Program-made: the position numbers and the translations under genes
In this document: positions 1 to 6,860 of the stretch, one piece after another
Layout of the letters: every line of letters begins with the position of its first letter
Position numbering within the stretch: the first letter of the stretch is position 1
Notes under the pieces: generated by a model
Told to the model about the DNA's origin: nothing
Database searches by the model: none
What the model saw: the letters and a program-made list of their open reading frames with translations, nothing else
Assembly: GCA_947455875.1 (NCBI GenBank)
Contig: CANGSD010000042.1
Coordinates: 1 to 8,191 of the forward strand
Origin: Comamonadaceae bacterium
Lineage (GTDB): Bacteria > Pseudomonadota > Gammaproteobacteria > Burkholderiales > Burkholderiaceae
Reading direction: 5' to 3'
Length of the DNA: 8,191 nt

Positions 1-773
1 AGATCGGCGCAGAAGTCGGCGATGGTGAAGTCGGTTTCGTGGCCCACACCGCACACCACCGGCACCGGACTGCGCACGATGGCATGGGCCAAGGCCTCGT
101 CGTTGAAGGCCCAGAGGTCTTCGAGCGAGCCACCGCCTCGCACCAGCAAGATGACATCGAGCTGACCCGCCTGCGCGCGCGCATACAGCGATTGCAGGGC
201 CGCGATCAGTTCGGCCGGCGCCTGTGCGCCCTGCACCGCCGCCGGCGCCAACAGCACCGGGACATGGGGCAGACGACGGCGCAAGGCGGTGGCCACATCG
301 TGCAAGGCGGCCGCGCCCCGCGAGGTGACCAGGCCGATGCCGCGCGGCATGGCCACGAGGCTGCGCTTGCGCGCCGGGTCGAACAGACCTTGCGCCTCGA
401 GCCGCTCCTTCAGGCGCAGAAACTGCTCGAACAGCGTGCCTTGGCCGGCGCGCTGCAGGCTCTCGACGATCAGCTGCAGGTCGCCCCGGGCGTCGTAGAC
501 GTCCAGCCGGCCGGTGACCTCGACGCTGTCGCCGTCGCGCGGGCTGAAATCGAGCAGGCTGGCCGATCGGCGGAACATGGCGCAGCGGATCTGGCCCGAG
601 GCGTCCTTCAGGCTGAAGTAGCAATGTCCGCTGGCGGCGCGCGAGAAGCCAGAGAGTTCGCCGCGTACCGCGACCGGGTTGAAGCGCGCATCCAGCGCAT
701 CAGCAACGGCGCGGCACAGCGCCCCGACTTGCCAGATACGCCGCGCCAATGCTGGGTTTCGAGCTTCAGACAT
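1..773 (-). CDS. xseA: Exodeoxyribonuclease VII large subunit, N-terminal part (cut by window edge)
   Basis: XseA is the large, catalytic subunit of exonuclease VII, which with XseB degrades single-stranded DNA from both ends in repair and mutation avoidance. The minus strand reads open for 257 codons from the ATG at 773-771 to the window edge; the family is usually about 400-460 residues, so the C-terminal coiled-coil part lies outside. Residues about 14-107 form the OB-fold DNA-binding domain ([15 protein letters not shown]). The catalytic domain follows from about 130, with [26 protein letters not shown] (213-227, preceded by V211-R212) and [13 protein letters not shown] (242-254). D159, R212, H245 and D248 line up in identity and spacing with the conserved Asp155, Arg205, His238 and Asp241 reported for E. 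coli XseA. No strong RBS is visible. A CTGT-N8-ACAG palindrome lies 32 bases upstream of the start, so SOS control is possible. Identification is certain; regulation is inference. Confidence 0.96.
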   Translation of the reverse strand, partial: MSEARNPALARRIWQVGALCRAVADALDARFNPVAVRGELSGFSRAASGHCYFSLKDASGQIRCAMFRRSASLLDFSPRDGDSVEVTGRLDVYDARGDLQLIVESLQRAGQGTLFEQFLRLKERLEAQGLFDPARKRSLVAMPRGIGLVTSRGAAALHDVATALRRRLPHVPVLLAPAAVQGAQAPAELIAALQSLYARAQAGQLDVILLVRGGGSLEDLWAFNDEALAHAIVRSPVPVVCGVGHETDFTIADFCAD

Positions 774-783
774 CAAGATTCAT

Positions 784-804
784 GCGGGTTGGCGGGCGAT
801 CGGG
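784..804. repeat. Imperfect direct repeat, copy 1
   Basis: The 21 bases here match 949-969 in the same orientation at 19 of 21 positions. Both copies are followed within about 40 bases by a TCCACAG sequence, so a small local duplication or a shared binding motif is possible. The unit is G-rich (GCGGGTT then GCGGG and ATCGGG), which raises the chance of a coincidental match somewhat. Confidence 0.4.
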
Positions 805-805
805 G

Positions 806-821
806 CTGTGGTAGTCCACAG
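806..821. promoter_or_regulatory. LexA-type palindrome CTGT-N8-ACAG upstream of xseA
   Basis: The site is CTGTGG-TAGT-CCACAG, a perfect 6-bp inverted repeat with a 4-base centre, and it fits the CTGT-N8-ACAG form of the SOS box used by gamma- and betaproteobacterial LexA. It lies 32 bases upstream of the xseA start, a normal place for an operator. The middle eight bases are GC-richer than is usual for strong E. coli SOS boxes, which may weaken binding. Alternatively it is only a small hairpin, because the flanking 784-790 and 822-828 also pair. xseA is not known to me as a classical SOS gene, so this is an inference from the match. Confidence 0.45.
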
Positions 822-897
822 AACCCGCAGATAGTGTGATCATTTGGTAATCATGGGCCGAAATGTCGATTTTTCGTTGCAAGCCGTTGATTTCAAA

Positions 898-921
898 CAC
901 ATTTTTTCTGCTCAAAATGTG
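898..921. repeat. 8-bp perfect inverted repeat in AT-rich promoter region
   Basis: CACATTTT (898-905) and AAAATGTG (914-921) are exact reverse complements separated by 8 bases. The dyad of two 8-base arms with an 8-base gap is typical in size for a dimeric repressor or activator operator. It sits in the most AT-rich part of the xseA/exbB divergent region. It could also fold as a weak hairpin. No known regulator consensus is recognised. Confidence 0.4.
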
Positions 922-948
922 ACCGTTTTGTAACGTTGACGATTTGGT

Positions 949-969
949 GCGGGTTTGCGGGCCATCGGG
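949..969. repeat. Imperfect direct repeat, copy 2
   Basis: This is the second copy of the 21-base unit at 784-804, differing at two positions. It lies immediately upstream of the DnaA-box pair on the exbB side of the control region. Confidence 0.4.
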
Positions 970-975
970 CCCCTG

Positions 976-996
976 TTTTGCACAAAGTTATCCACA
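976..996 (+). promoter_or_regulatory. Pair of DnaA-box matches inside an inverted repeat
   Basis: TTTTGCACA (976-984) and TTATCCACA (988-996) both fit the DnaA-box consensus TTWTNCACA, in the same orientation with starts 12 bases apart; the second is the high-affinity form. GCACAAA (980-986) pairs exactly with TTTGTGC (1000-1006), so the second box lies in the 13-base loop of a potential hairpin. The chromosomal origin in this group normally lies beside dnaA-dnaN, which are absent here. A DnaA-controlled promoter or a titration site is therefore likelier than an origin. The motif match is direct; function is inferred. Confidence 0.5.
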
Positions 997-1033
997 GGAT
1001 TTGTGCGATTCTTCCGACCGAGAATTAAAACGT

Positions 1034-1062
1034 CCTACAGGGGTGGGCCCGTCGTCGATAAT
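1034..1062 (+). promoter_or_regulatory. Possible sigma-70 promoter for the exbB cluster
   Basis: GATAAT at 1057-1062 matches five of six bases of the -10 consensus. CCTACA at 1034-1039, 17 bases upstream, matches the last three bases of the -35 consensus. Transcription would begin near 1069, giving a leader of about 44 bases before the TTG start at 1113. The -35 is weak, so this is a candidate only. Confidence 0.3.
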
Positions 1063-1112
1063 CCGCCCAACCTGCCTCGACAGGGCACCGCAACCGCGCC
1101 GGAGACGCCACT

Positions 1113-1739
1113 TTGTTTTCGATCATACAAGCCGCTGGATGGCCCATCTGGCCCCTGATTGCCTGCTCCATTGCCGCTCTGGCACTGATCATCGAACGCT
1201 TTCTGAGCCTGCGCACGCGGCGCGTGGTGCCGCCGCAGCTGCTGGACGAAGCGCTGGCGGTATCGCGCCACGCGCTGCCGCCGCCTGAGGTGGTGAACCA
1301 GCTCGAGCAAAACTGCGCATTGGGCGAGGTGCTGGCCAGCGGCCTGCGCGCGCTGGCCAGTGACCCGCGCAGCTCGGAAGCGCAGCTGCGCGCCGTGATG
1401 GAGGCAAGCGGTCGGGCGGTGGCGCATCGCCTTGAGCGCTATCTGAGCGCGCTGGGCACGATCGCATCGGCCGCGCCGCTGCTGCGCCTCTTGGGTACGG
1501 TGATCGGCATGATCGAAATCTTCGGCTCGCAGGCGCCCGGTGGCACCACCGGCGGCAATCCCGCGCAGCTGGCGCACGGCATCTCGATCGCCCTGTACAA
1601 CACCGCCTTCGGGCTGATCGTGGCGATTCCGGCCTTGATGTTCTGGCGCTACTTCCGGGCTCGCGTGGACGGTTACCTGCTGTCGATGGAGCTGGCCAGC
1701 GAACGCTTCGTGCGGCACCTGAACACCCTGCGCACCTGA
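1113..1739 (+). CDS. exbB: MotA/TolQ/ExbB-family proton channel protein
   Basis: This 208-residue inner-membrane protein is the channel subunit of an ExbB/ExbD (TolQ/TolR-like) motor that turns proton flow into work on the envelope. Three membrane segments are visible: about 10-31 (WPIWPLIACSIAALALIIERF), 111-138 and 154-178. The family signatures LLGTVIGMIEIF (126-137) and ALYNTAFGLIVAIPA (160-174) are present, including conserved Thr129 and Thr164, which face the proton path in this family. An Arg (R125) precedes LLGT where a Gly is common. I chose the TTG start at 1113 because GGAG at 1101-1104 sits 8 bases ahead and the frame begins MFSIIQAAGW, a typical N-terminus; no ATG fits without cutting the first helix. 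exbD follows after 12 bases. No tonB is nearby, so the driven partner is unknown. Confidence 0.92.
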   Translation: MFSIIQAAGWPIWPLIACSIAALALIIERFLSLRTRRVVPPQLLDEALAVSRHALPPPEVVNQLEQNCALGEVLASGLRALASDPRSSEAQLRAVMEASGRAVAHRLERYLSALGTIASAAPLLRLLGTVIGMIEIFGSQAPGGTTGGNPAQLAHGISIALYNTAFGLIVAIPALMFWRYFRARVDGYLLSMELASERFVRHLNTLRT

Positions 1740-1751
1740 GCGGCCCCTGCG

Positions 1752-2186
1752 ATGAACTTCCGCCCTCGCCCCCGGCATGAGCCCGAGATCAACCTGATCC
1801 CGTTCATCGACGTGCTGCTGGTGGTGCTGATTTTCCTGATGCTGTCGACCACCTACAGCAAGTTCACCGAACTGCAGCTGCAATTGCCGGTGGCCGATGC
1901 GCAAGCGGCGCGCGACCACCCCAAGGAAGTTGTCGTGGCGATCAGCGCCGACGGCCGCTACGTGATCAACCGCGTGGCGCTGCCCGGGCGCAGCGTCGAT
2001 GCGGTCGCCGCCGCGCTGGCCGACGCGACGCGCGGCGCCAAGGACATCACGGTGATCATCAGCGCGGATGCCACCTCGCCCCACCAGTCGGTGGTGACGG
2101 CACTAGAGGCCGCCCGCCGCACCGGGCTGGGCCAGATCACCTTCGCCGCGCAGACCTCGGGCCAGGCGGGCGGGAAGCCGCAGTGA
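1752..2186 (+). CDS. exbD: Biopolymer transport protein ExbD/TolR family
   Basis: This 144-residue protein is the partner of the ExbB protein just upstream. A short basic N-terminus (MNFRPRPRHE) is followed by one membrane helix (about 14-34, INLIPFIDVLLVVLIFLML), then a periplasmic domain of about 100 residues. Asp20 in the helix corresponds to the essential membrane Asp25 of E. coli ExbD, through which protons pass. Length is normal for the family (about 135-150). No clear RBS precedes the ATG at 1752 (CCCCTGCG), so translation is probably coupled to exbB, which ends 12 bases earlier. Its TGA overlaps the lpxK GTG by 4 bases. The family is certain. Whether the pair serves a TonB-type receptor, a Tol-like function or lipopolysaccharide handling is not shown by the sequence. 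Confidence 0.93.
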   Translation: MNFRPRPRHEPEINLIPFIDVLLVVLIFLMLSTTYSKFTELQLQLPVADAQAARDHPKEVVVAISADGRYVINRVALPGRSVDAVAAALADATRGAKDITVIISADATSPHQSVVTALEAARRTGLGQITFAAQTSGQAGGKPQ

Positions 2187-3190
2187 GCCTGCAGCAGGCG
2201 TGGCAGCGGCGAGGCCCGCTGGCCTGGAGCCTGTGGCCGCTGTCGTGGGTCTATGGCGCGCTGGCGGCGCTGCATCGCAGCCTCTACCAACTGAGGCTGC
2301 GCCGGATCGAACACCTGCCCGTGCCGGTGGTGGTCGTCGGCAATGTGGTGGCTGGCGGTGCCGGCAAGACACCCGTGGTGGTGGCGGTGGTGGAACACCT
2401 GCAGGCGCTGGGCCTGCGCCCCGGCGTGATCTCGCGCGGCTACGGGCGCCGCGATGACGGCGACTGTCATGAGGTGCGCCCCGACGAAACCGACGCAGCC
2501 CGAAGTGGCGACGAACCGCTGCTGGTGGCACGCCGCTGCCGGGTGCCGGTGGTGGTGGGCGCGCACCGGGTGCAGGCGGCTCGCCGGCTGCTGGCCCTGC
2601 ACCCGCAGACGCAGGTGCTGGTGAGTGACGACGGGCTGCAGCACGCACCCCTGGGGCGCGACATCGAGATCTGCGTGTTCGACGCGCGCGGCACGGGCAA
2701 CGGCTGGTTGCTGCCTGCAGGTCCCTTGCGCGAGCCCTGGCCGCGTGCAGCGGATCTGGTGCTGCGACCGGCCGAGGTCAAGGGCATCGAGGGGTTTGAC
2801 ATTGCACGCCGACTGGCCCCGCAGGCGGTTCGGGCCGACGGCACGCGCAGGCCGCTGGCGGATTTCTCGGCGGCCGGTGAGCCGGGCGTGGTCGCGTTGG
2901 CGGGCATTGCACAGCCCGAAGCTTTTTTCGCCATGCTGCGGGCGGCCGGTATCCTGCCCACACGCACCCTCGCCCTGCCCGATCACCACGACTTCGATCA
3001 GCCGCCGCTGGATCTGCCGGCGGACCTGGCGCTGGTGTGCACCGAGAAAGACGCGGTCAAGCTCTGGCGCCATCGGCCGCAGGCCTGGGCCGTGCCGCTG
3101 CACGTGCAGATTGCGCCGGGCTTCTGGGCGGCCTTCGATCGCCTGCTGGCCGCGAAGCTATCATCGAACGATGGACGCGAAACTGCTTGA
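2183..3190 (+). CDS. lpxK: Tetraacyldisaccharide 4'-kinase (lipid A biosynthesis)
   Basis: LpxK phosphorylates the 4' position of the tetraacyldisaccharide 1-phosphate with ATP to make lipid IVA, the sixth step of the Raetz lipid A pathway, at the cytoplasmic face of the inner membrane. The 335-residue length is normal. An N-terminal membrane-associating helix spans about 12-32. The family's P-loop is [12 protein letters not shown] (53-64), followed by VISRGYGRR (82-90), GDEPLL (109-114), VSDDGLQH (147-154), LPAGPLREP (177-185), LPDHHDF (265-271) and CTEKDAVKL (286-294). The start is GTG at 2183, overlapping the exbD stop as GTGA; this gives [13 protein letters not shown], a usual N-terminus, and implies translational coupling. 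Its last 20 bases overlap the next gene. kdsB, which supplies CMP-Kdo for the following step, is two genes downstream. Confidence 0.96.
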   Translation: MSLQQAWQRRGPLAWSLWPLSWVYGALAALHRSLYQLRLRRIEHLPVPVVVVGNVVAGGAGKTPVVVAVVEHLQALGLRPGVISRGYGRRDDGDCHEVRPDETDAARSGDEPLLVARRCRVPVVVGAHRVQAARRLLALHPQTQVLVSDDGLQHAPLGRDIEICVFDARGTGNGWLLPAGPLREPWPRAADLVLRPAEVKGIEGFDIARRLAPQAVRADGTRRPLADFSAAGEPGVVALAGIAQPEAFFAMLRAAGILPTRTLALPDHHDFDQPPLDLPADLALVCTEKDAVKLWRHRPQAWAVPLHVQIAPGFWAAFDRLLAAKLSSNDGRETA

Positions 3191-3377
3191 ACTGCTGGTG
3201 TGCCCGGTGACCAAGGGCCCCCTGGATTACGACCGCGAACGGCAGGAGCTGATCTCGCGCAGCGCGCGCCTGGCCTACCCGGTGCGGGACGGCATCCCGG
3301 TGCTGCTTGAAGACGAAGCGCGGGCCCTGAGCGACGAAGAACTCGAGCACCTGCCGGCGCGCACGCCGCAGGTCTGA
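3171..3377 (+). CDS. Trm112/YcaR-family small protein
   Basis: This 68-residue protein begins [18 protein letters not shown] and contains [25 protein letters not shown], the hallmark of the YcaR/UPF0434 (Trm112-like) family that sits between lpxK and kdsB in many proteobacteria. Eukaryotic Trm112 activates methyltransferases; the bacterial role is not settled. Only one cysteine (C11) is present: the position two residues after CP that carries Cys in E. coli YcaR (CPVC) is Thr here (CPVT), so a full four-Cys zinc site cannot form. The ATG at 3171 lies inside lpxK, overlapping it by 20 bases in another frame, with no strong RBS, which points to coupled translation. kdsB starts 2 bases after the stop. 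A longer upstream reading of the same frame (from 2625) is an lpxK shadow and is not used. Confidence 0.93.
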   Translation: MDAKLLELLVCPVTKGPLDYDRERQELISRSARLAYPVRDGIPVLLEDEARALSDEELEHLPARTPQV

Positions 3378-3379
3378 CC

Positions 3380-4150
3380 ATGGCCTTCACGGTCCTGATC
3401 CCGGCGCGGCTGGCCTCCACGCGCCTGCCCGACAAACCCCTGGCCGACATCGCCGGACGACCGATGGTCGTGCGGGTGGCCGAGCGCGCGCGCCAGAGCG
3501 GCGCGCAGCAGGTGGTGGTGGCCACAGACAGCGCGGTGATCGCGCAGGCCTGCGACGCGCATGGCGTGCCCAGCGTGATGACGCGGGCCGACCATCCTTC
3601 GGGCAGCGACCGGCTCGCGCAGGCCTGCGAGCTGCTGCAACTGCCCGACGACCACACGGTGGTGAATGTGCAGGGGGACGAGCCCTTGATCGATCCGGCC
3701 CTGATCGACGCGGTCGCCACCTTGCTGCAGCAGCACTCCGATGCGAGCATGAGCACGGCCGCCCACGCGATCGACGACCCGGCCGATGTGCGCAACCCCA
3801 ATGTGGTCAAGGTGGTGACCGACGTACGGGGCCTGGCCCTGTATTTCAGCCGCGCGCCCATTCCTTGGTGGCGCGATGGCTATGGGGCGAGCAGCGAGGG
3901 CATCGTCCGGCTGCCGCAGCCGCAGCCCCTGCGTCACATCGGCATCTACGGGTACCGGGCGGGTTTTCTCAAGACCTTCCCCGCCCTGCCCGCCTCCCCG
4001 CTGGAACACACCGAGTCGCTCGAGCAACTGCGCGCCCTGTGGCATGGCCACCGGATCGCGGTGCATGTGGCCGATCGGGCACCGGGCCCCGGCGTGGACA
4101 CGCCCGAGGACCTGGCCCGGGTGCGGGCGATCTTCGAGCGCGGCGCCTGA
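3380..4150 (+). CDS. kdsB: 3-deoxy-manno-octulosonate cytidylyltransferase (CMP-Kdo synthetase)
   Basis: KdsB joins Kdo to CMP from CTP, making the activated sugar donor that WaaA adds to lipid IVA; it is cytoplasmic and Mg-dependent. The 256 residues match the family length (about 245-260). Visible motifs are the nucleotide-binding [15 protein letters not shown] (7-21), ATDS (48-51), SGSDRLA (74-80), [11 protein letters not shown] (96-106), where Asp100 is the metal-binding residue of the QGDEP motif, YFSRAPIPW (155-163), HIGIYGYR (186-193) and the C-terminal [11 protein letters not shown] (238-248). The ATG at 3380 lies 2 bases after the Trm112-like stop, with only a weak AGG (3370-3372) upstream, so it is likely coupled to that gene. 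It completes the lipid A-Kdo pair with lpxK. Confidence 0.97.
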   Translation: MAFTVLIPARLASTRLPDKPLADIAGRPMVVRVAERARQSGAQQVVVATDSAVIAQACDAHGVPSVMTRADHPSGSDRLAQACELLQLPDDHTVVNVQGDEPLIDPALIDAVATLLQQHSDASMSTAAHAIDDPADVRNPNVVKVVTDVRGLALYFSRAPIPWWRDGYGASSEGIVRLPQPQPLRHIGIYGYRAGFLKTFPALPASPLEHTESLEQLRALWHGHRIAVHVADRAPGPGVDTPEDLARVRAIFERGA

Positions 4151-4912
<762 letters not shown>

Positions 4913-4918
4913 GGCGGG

Positions 4919-4946
4919 TCGGGCACCGGCCCACTGGCCTGTCCGA
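4919..4946. terminator. Hairpin between convergent adk and the DUF6152-like gene
   Basis: TCGGGCA (4919-4925) pairs with TGTCCGA (4940-4946) with one G-T wobble, and GGCC (4928-4931) pairs with GGCC (4936-4939) around a CACT loop; a 2-base CC bulge sits on the 5' side. The stem is GC-rich and lies in the 40-base gap between two converging stop codons, where a shared terminator is expected. There is no clear T-run on either side, so it is not a textbook intrinsic terminator and may only aid Rho-dependent ending or block exonucleases. Confidence 0.4.
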
Positions 4947-4952
4947 GCTTCC

Positions 4953-5417
4953 TCAGGCCGGGCTTGAACGCAGGCCGTAGACCCGCCCCCCAACAAACAG
5001 GTATTCGGCGCGCAGCACCGCGTCGCCCTTTTCATCCTTGAAGGTGAAGCCCAGCACGCCCACCTCGGCGCCGGGCTCGAGGGGGTCGACCTTCCAGGCC
5101 TGCATGCGCGTGAGCGGCGCCAATTCAATTTCCCAGCGCCGGTCCTTGCGGGTCGGCACGACGGCGCGCGCGAGCAGCGACTTGCCGTCGACCGCGGCCA
5201 CCTGCGGCGGCACGGCACGCGATGCGAGATCGGCGGGCAGCTTCAGGCCGGCGGGCACATCGAGTTGCAACTCGGCGTGGGGATTGCGCCAGCGCACCTG
5301 GGCGACCCGTCCCTCGAGCCAGATCGGGCGATCCGGATCAAAGCTGCTCCAGCCATGGTGGGCGGCGGCCAGACCAGGCAGTCCCAGGGCGGACAAGACA
5401 AAAAGACGACGTTGCAT
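4953..5417 (-). CDS. Exported DUF6152-like protein with His-His mature N-terminus
   Basis: This 154-residue protein has a short signal peptide (basic MQRR, hydrophobic LFVLSALGLPGLAAA to about 19) and then HHGWSSFD, LEGRVAQVRWRNPHAELQL (34-52) and, near the end, VGVLGFTFKDEKGDAVLRAEYLFV. This pattern fits the DUF6152 family of periplasmic proteins of unknown function. Cleavage after AAA would leave His20-His21 at the mature N-terminus, which is capable of binding a metal; NPHAEL adds His47. The ATG at 5417 is preferred over an in-frame TTG at 5423 because AAGGAG sits 7 bases before the ATG but only 1 base before the TTG. A membrane-protein gene lies 42 bases upstream in the same direction, and asparaginase before that. 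The metal role is inference; the family call is from memory of its motifs. Confidence 0.8.
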   Translation of the reverse strand: MQRRLFVLSALGLPGLAAAHHGWSSFDPDRPIWLEGRVAQVRWRNPHAELQLDVPAGLKLPADLASRAVPPQVAAVDGKSLLARAVVPTRKDRRWEIELAPLTRMQAWKVDPLEPGAEVGVLGFTFKDEKGDAVLRAEYLFVGGRVYGLRSSPA

Positions 5418-5459
5418 GAACAAGCTCCTTCTGAATCAAGGGTGCGGGGGCGACGCCCT

Positions 5460-5879
5460 TCACTGGTAGGCAATCCAGCGGCCGCAGGCGATCACGGCCA
5501 GCCAGATCAGGGTGGAGGACACCATCAGCAGGCGCGCGACGCGATCGAGCCGCTGCAAAGAGCCGCGCGCGTGAAAGAACGCGGCGTTGCAGGCCGCGGC
5601 GAACAGCAACAGCATCTTGAGTGTGAACGCGCGGTTGGCGAGTAAATCGGCCGGCTGCGTGGCGAACATCAGCAAGCCTGAAGCCGCGGCCAGCGCAAAG
5701 CCAGTCGCTGCCAAGGACAGGCTCAGGCGGGCCAGCGCCGGCGCGGGCAGGTCGGTGGCGCGGCCGAACACGCGCAGCTCCAAGGCCACCAGATTCCCGA
5801 CCAGCAGCGCGATGCCGACGATGTGCAACACCTCGAGCGCGGGATAGGCCCAGGGGTGAACTTGCAAGGCGGTGAACAT
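5460..5879 (-). CDS. Four-helix inner-membrane protein, DUF6644/CopD-like
   Basis: This 139-residue protein is almost wholly membrane-embedded, with helices at about 13-37, 52-73, 84-104 and 116-134. Helix 1 carries EVLHIVGIALLVGNLVALELRVFG with His19; helix 3 carries TLKMLLLFAAACNAAFFH with Lys88, Cys97, Asn98 and His103. Such a layout (His in helix 1, a Lys starting helix 3 and Asn near its end) recalls the CopD/YebZ copper-transport domain and the DUF6644 family, which I recall next to DUF6152 genes. The ATG at 5879 is 18 bases after the asparaginase stop; no strong RBS is seen. The DUF6152-like gene follows after 42 bases. The membrane topology is clear. The substrate is unknown, and the family name is tentative. 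Confidence 0.75.
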   Translation of the reverse strand: MFTALQVHPWAYPALEVLHIVGIALLVGNLVALELRVFGRATDLPAPALARLSLSLAATGFALAAASGLLMFATQPADLLANRAFTLKMLLLFAAACNAAFFHARGSLQRLDRVARLLMVSSTLIWLAVIACGRWIAYQ

Positions 5880-5897
5880 GGGCTGGCTCGCAGGGGC

Positions 5898-6860
5898 TCA
5901 GGCGGTGCGCGTGACCAGCAGGTCCAGCATCAGCGCGATACGGGCCTTCACTGGCGACAGACCGTCCGAATCGGGCACTACATCACCCGCGTGGGGCAGG
6001 ACCTCGCCGCGGGCGCAGCGTGTGGCGCGCACCACCGCGACGCCGCGCTCGCGGGCCTGCAGCAGCGCGGTCTGCAGCGAGTCACTGAGGGTGCCGTTGC
6101 CGGTGCCGGCAGCGACGATGCCGTCCACGCCCTGGGCGATCAAGGCCTGCACCAGTGCACCGGTGGCCCCCGCATGATTGAGCACGATCTCCACGCGCGG
6201 CCAGTGGGTGGCGTGGGCCACGGCCTGTGCCAGGCGCTGTGTCGCCTGCGGGTCCACCGGCGCGGCGGGCCAGGTGCGCAGCCGGCGCAGGTGGCCGTCT
6301 TCGACCGCGCCCAGAGGGCCGGCATCGCCGCTGGTGAAGGCGTCCAGCCGCGACGGGTGCTCCTTGCTCACGTCGCATGCCGCGTGCACGCTGCCGGCGC
6401 AGACCGCGAGCACGCCCTGCACGCCAGGCGTTGCGGCTACCGCGATCGCATCGGCCAGGTTACGCGGTCCGTCGGGCGCCTGCGCAGTTGCGGGGCGCAT
6501 CGCGCAGGTGAGGACCACGGGCTTGTCGGCCACGAGGACGCGGTCCAGGAAATACGCGGTTTCTTCGAGCGTGTCGGTGCCGTGGGTGATCACGATCCCG
6601 CGTACCTCGGGCTGGGCCAGCCAATGGGCGCAGCGCGCCGCCAGCCGCTGCCAGACGGCCTCGTCCATGTTCTTGCTGTCGATCTGGGCGACCTGCTCGG
6701 TCTCCAAAGTCCACTCGGCCGCGCCCGGCAGGCCCGCAACCAGTTGGGCCACACCCAGCTGGGCGCTGCGGTATGCCAGGTGCTCGCCAGGCGTGTCGGC
6801 CGTGCCGGCGATGGTGCCGCCGGTGCCCAGAACCACGATTTTTGAGCGGACCACTTGCAT
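5898..6860 (-). CDS. L-asparaginase (AnsA/AnsB superfamily)
   Basis: The enzyme hydrolyses L-asparagine to aspartate and ammonia. The 320 residues match bacterial asparaginases. GTGGTIAG (12-19) gives nucleophile Thr16, with Tyr30 as the flexible-loop tyrosine. QIDSKNM (59-65) gives Ser62, [14 protein letters not shown] (92-105) gives the Thr95-Asp96 pair, and DVSK (163-166) gives Lys166, so all residues of the two catalytic triads of E. coli AnsB have counterparts. No signal peptide is present, so it is probably cytoplasmic. The ATG at 6860 directly follows AGGAA (1 or no base spacing). The in-frame GTG at 6854, two codons later, lies 6 bases after AGGAA and may be the real start. Tandem LexA boxes begin 11 bases upstream, so it may share SOS control with divergent lexA. 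Two small genes for a membrane and an exported protein follow downstream. The choice between AnsA and AnsB subtypes is not made. Confidence 0.93.
   Translation of the reverse strand: MQVVRSKIVVLGTGGTIAGTADTPGEHLAYRSAQLGVAQLVAGLPGAAEWTLETEQVAQIDSKNMDEAVWQRLAARCAHWLAQPEVRGIVITHGTDTLEETAYFLDRVLVADKPVVLTCAMRPATAQAPDGPRNLADAIAVAATPGVQGVLAVCAGSVHAACDVSKEHPSRLDAFTSGDAGPLGAVEDGHLRRLRTWPAAPVDPQATQRLAQAVAHATHWPRVEIVLNHAGATGALVQALIAQGVDGIVAAGTGNGTLSDSLQTALLQARERGVAVVRATRCARGEVLPHAGDVVPDSDGLSPVKARIALMLDLLVTRTA

Larger units (their letters stand above)
784..828. repeat. Outer inverted repeat enclosing the LexA-like palindrome
   Basis: GCGGGTT at 784-790 is the exact reverse complement of AACCCGC at 822-828. 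The 3' arm directly abuts the inner palindrome (806-821), so 784-828 can fold as an outer stem holding an inner hairpin and a 15-base unpaired G-rich arm (791-805). On the xseA transcript this would lie just before the start codon. Whether it acts in DNA or RNA cannot be told from one sequence. Confidence 0.4.
774..1112. other. Divergent intergenic control region between xseA and exbB
   Basis: These 339 bases hold no convincing gene; the short open frames crossing it have no family features. The middle (about 855-945) is clearly more AT-rich than the flanking genes, as expected for a promoter region serving both directions. It contains, in order: a LexA-like palindrome (806-821) nested inside an outer 7-bp inverted repeat (784-790 with 822-828), an 8-bp inverted repeat (898-921), a 19-of-21 imperfect direct repeat (784-804 and 949-969), two DnaA-box matches (976-984 and 988-996) and a -10-like GATAAT at 1057-1062. 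I found no convincing minus-strand promoter for xseA by eye. Confidence 0.8.

Noticed and set aside
39..839. A 266-codon plus-strand open frame over the xseA region
   Set aside because: It is antisense to xseA, whose protein motifs are unambiguous, and its translation is low-complexity Arg/Gln/His-rich.
976..996. Idea that the DnaA-box pair marks the replication origin
   Set aside because: There is no dnaA, dnaN, rpmH or larger box cluster and only a modest AT-rich stretch; two boxes are not enough for an origin call.
944..1288. Plus-strand open frame starting in the control region and overlapping exbB
   Set aside because: It overlaps exbB in another frame, whereas the ExbB frame has full family signatures and an RBS.
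2370..2400. GTG-rich run in lpxK resembling a tandem repeat
   Set aside because: It encodes the Val-rich strand and helix next to the P-loop and is irregular, so it is ordinary codon repetition.
1958..3103. A 381-codon minus-strand open frame opposite exbD and lpxK, and similar ones at 1035-2084 and 6888-8063
   Set aside because: These are His/Arg/Gln-rich shadows of the real coding strand with no recognisable domain and no RBS support.
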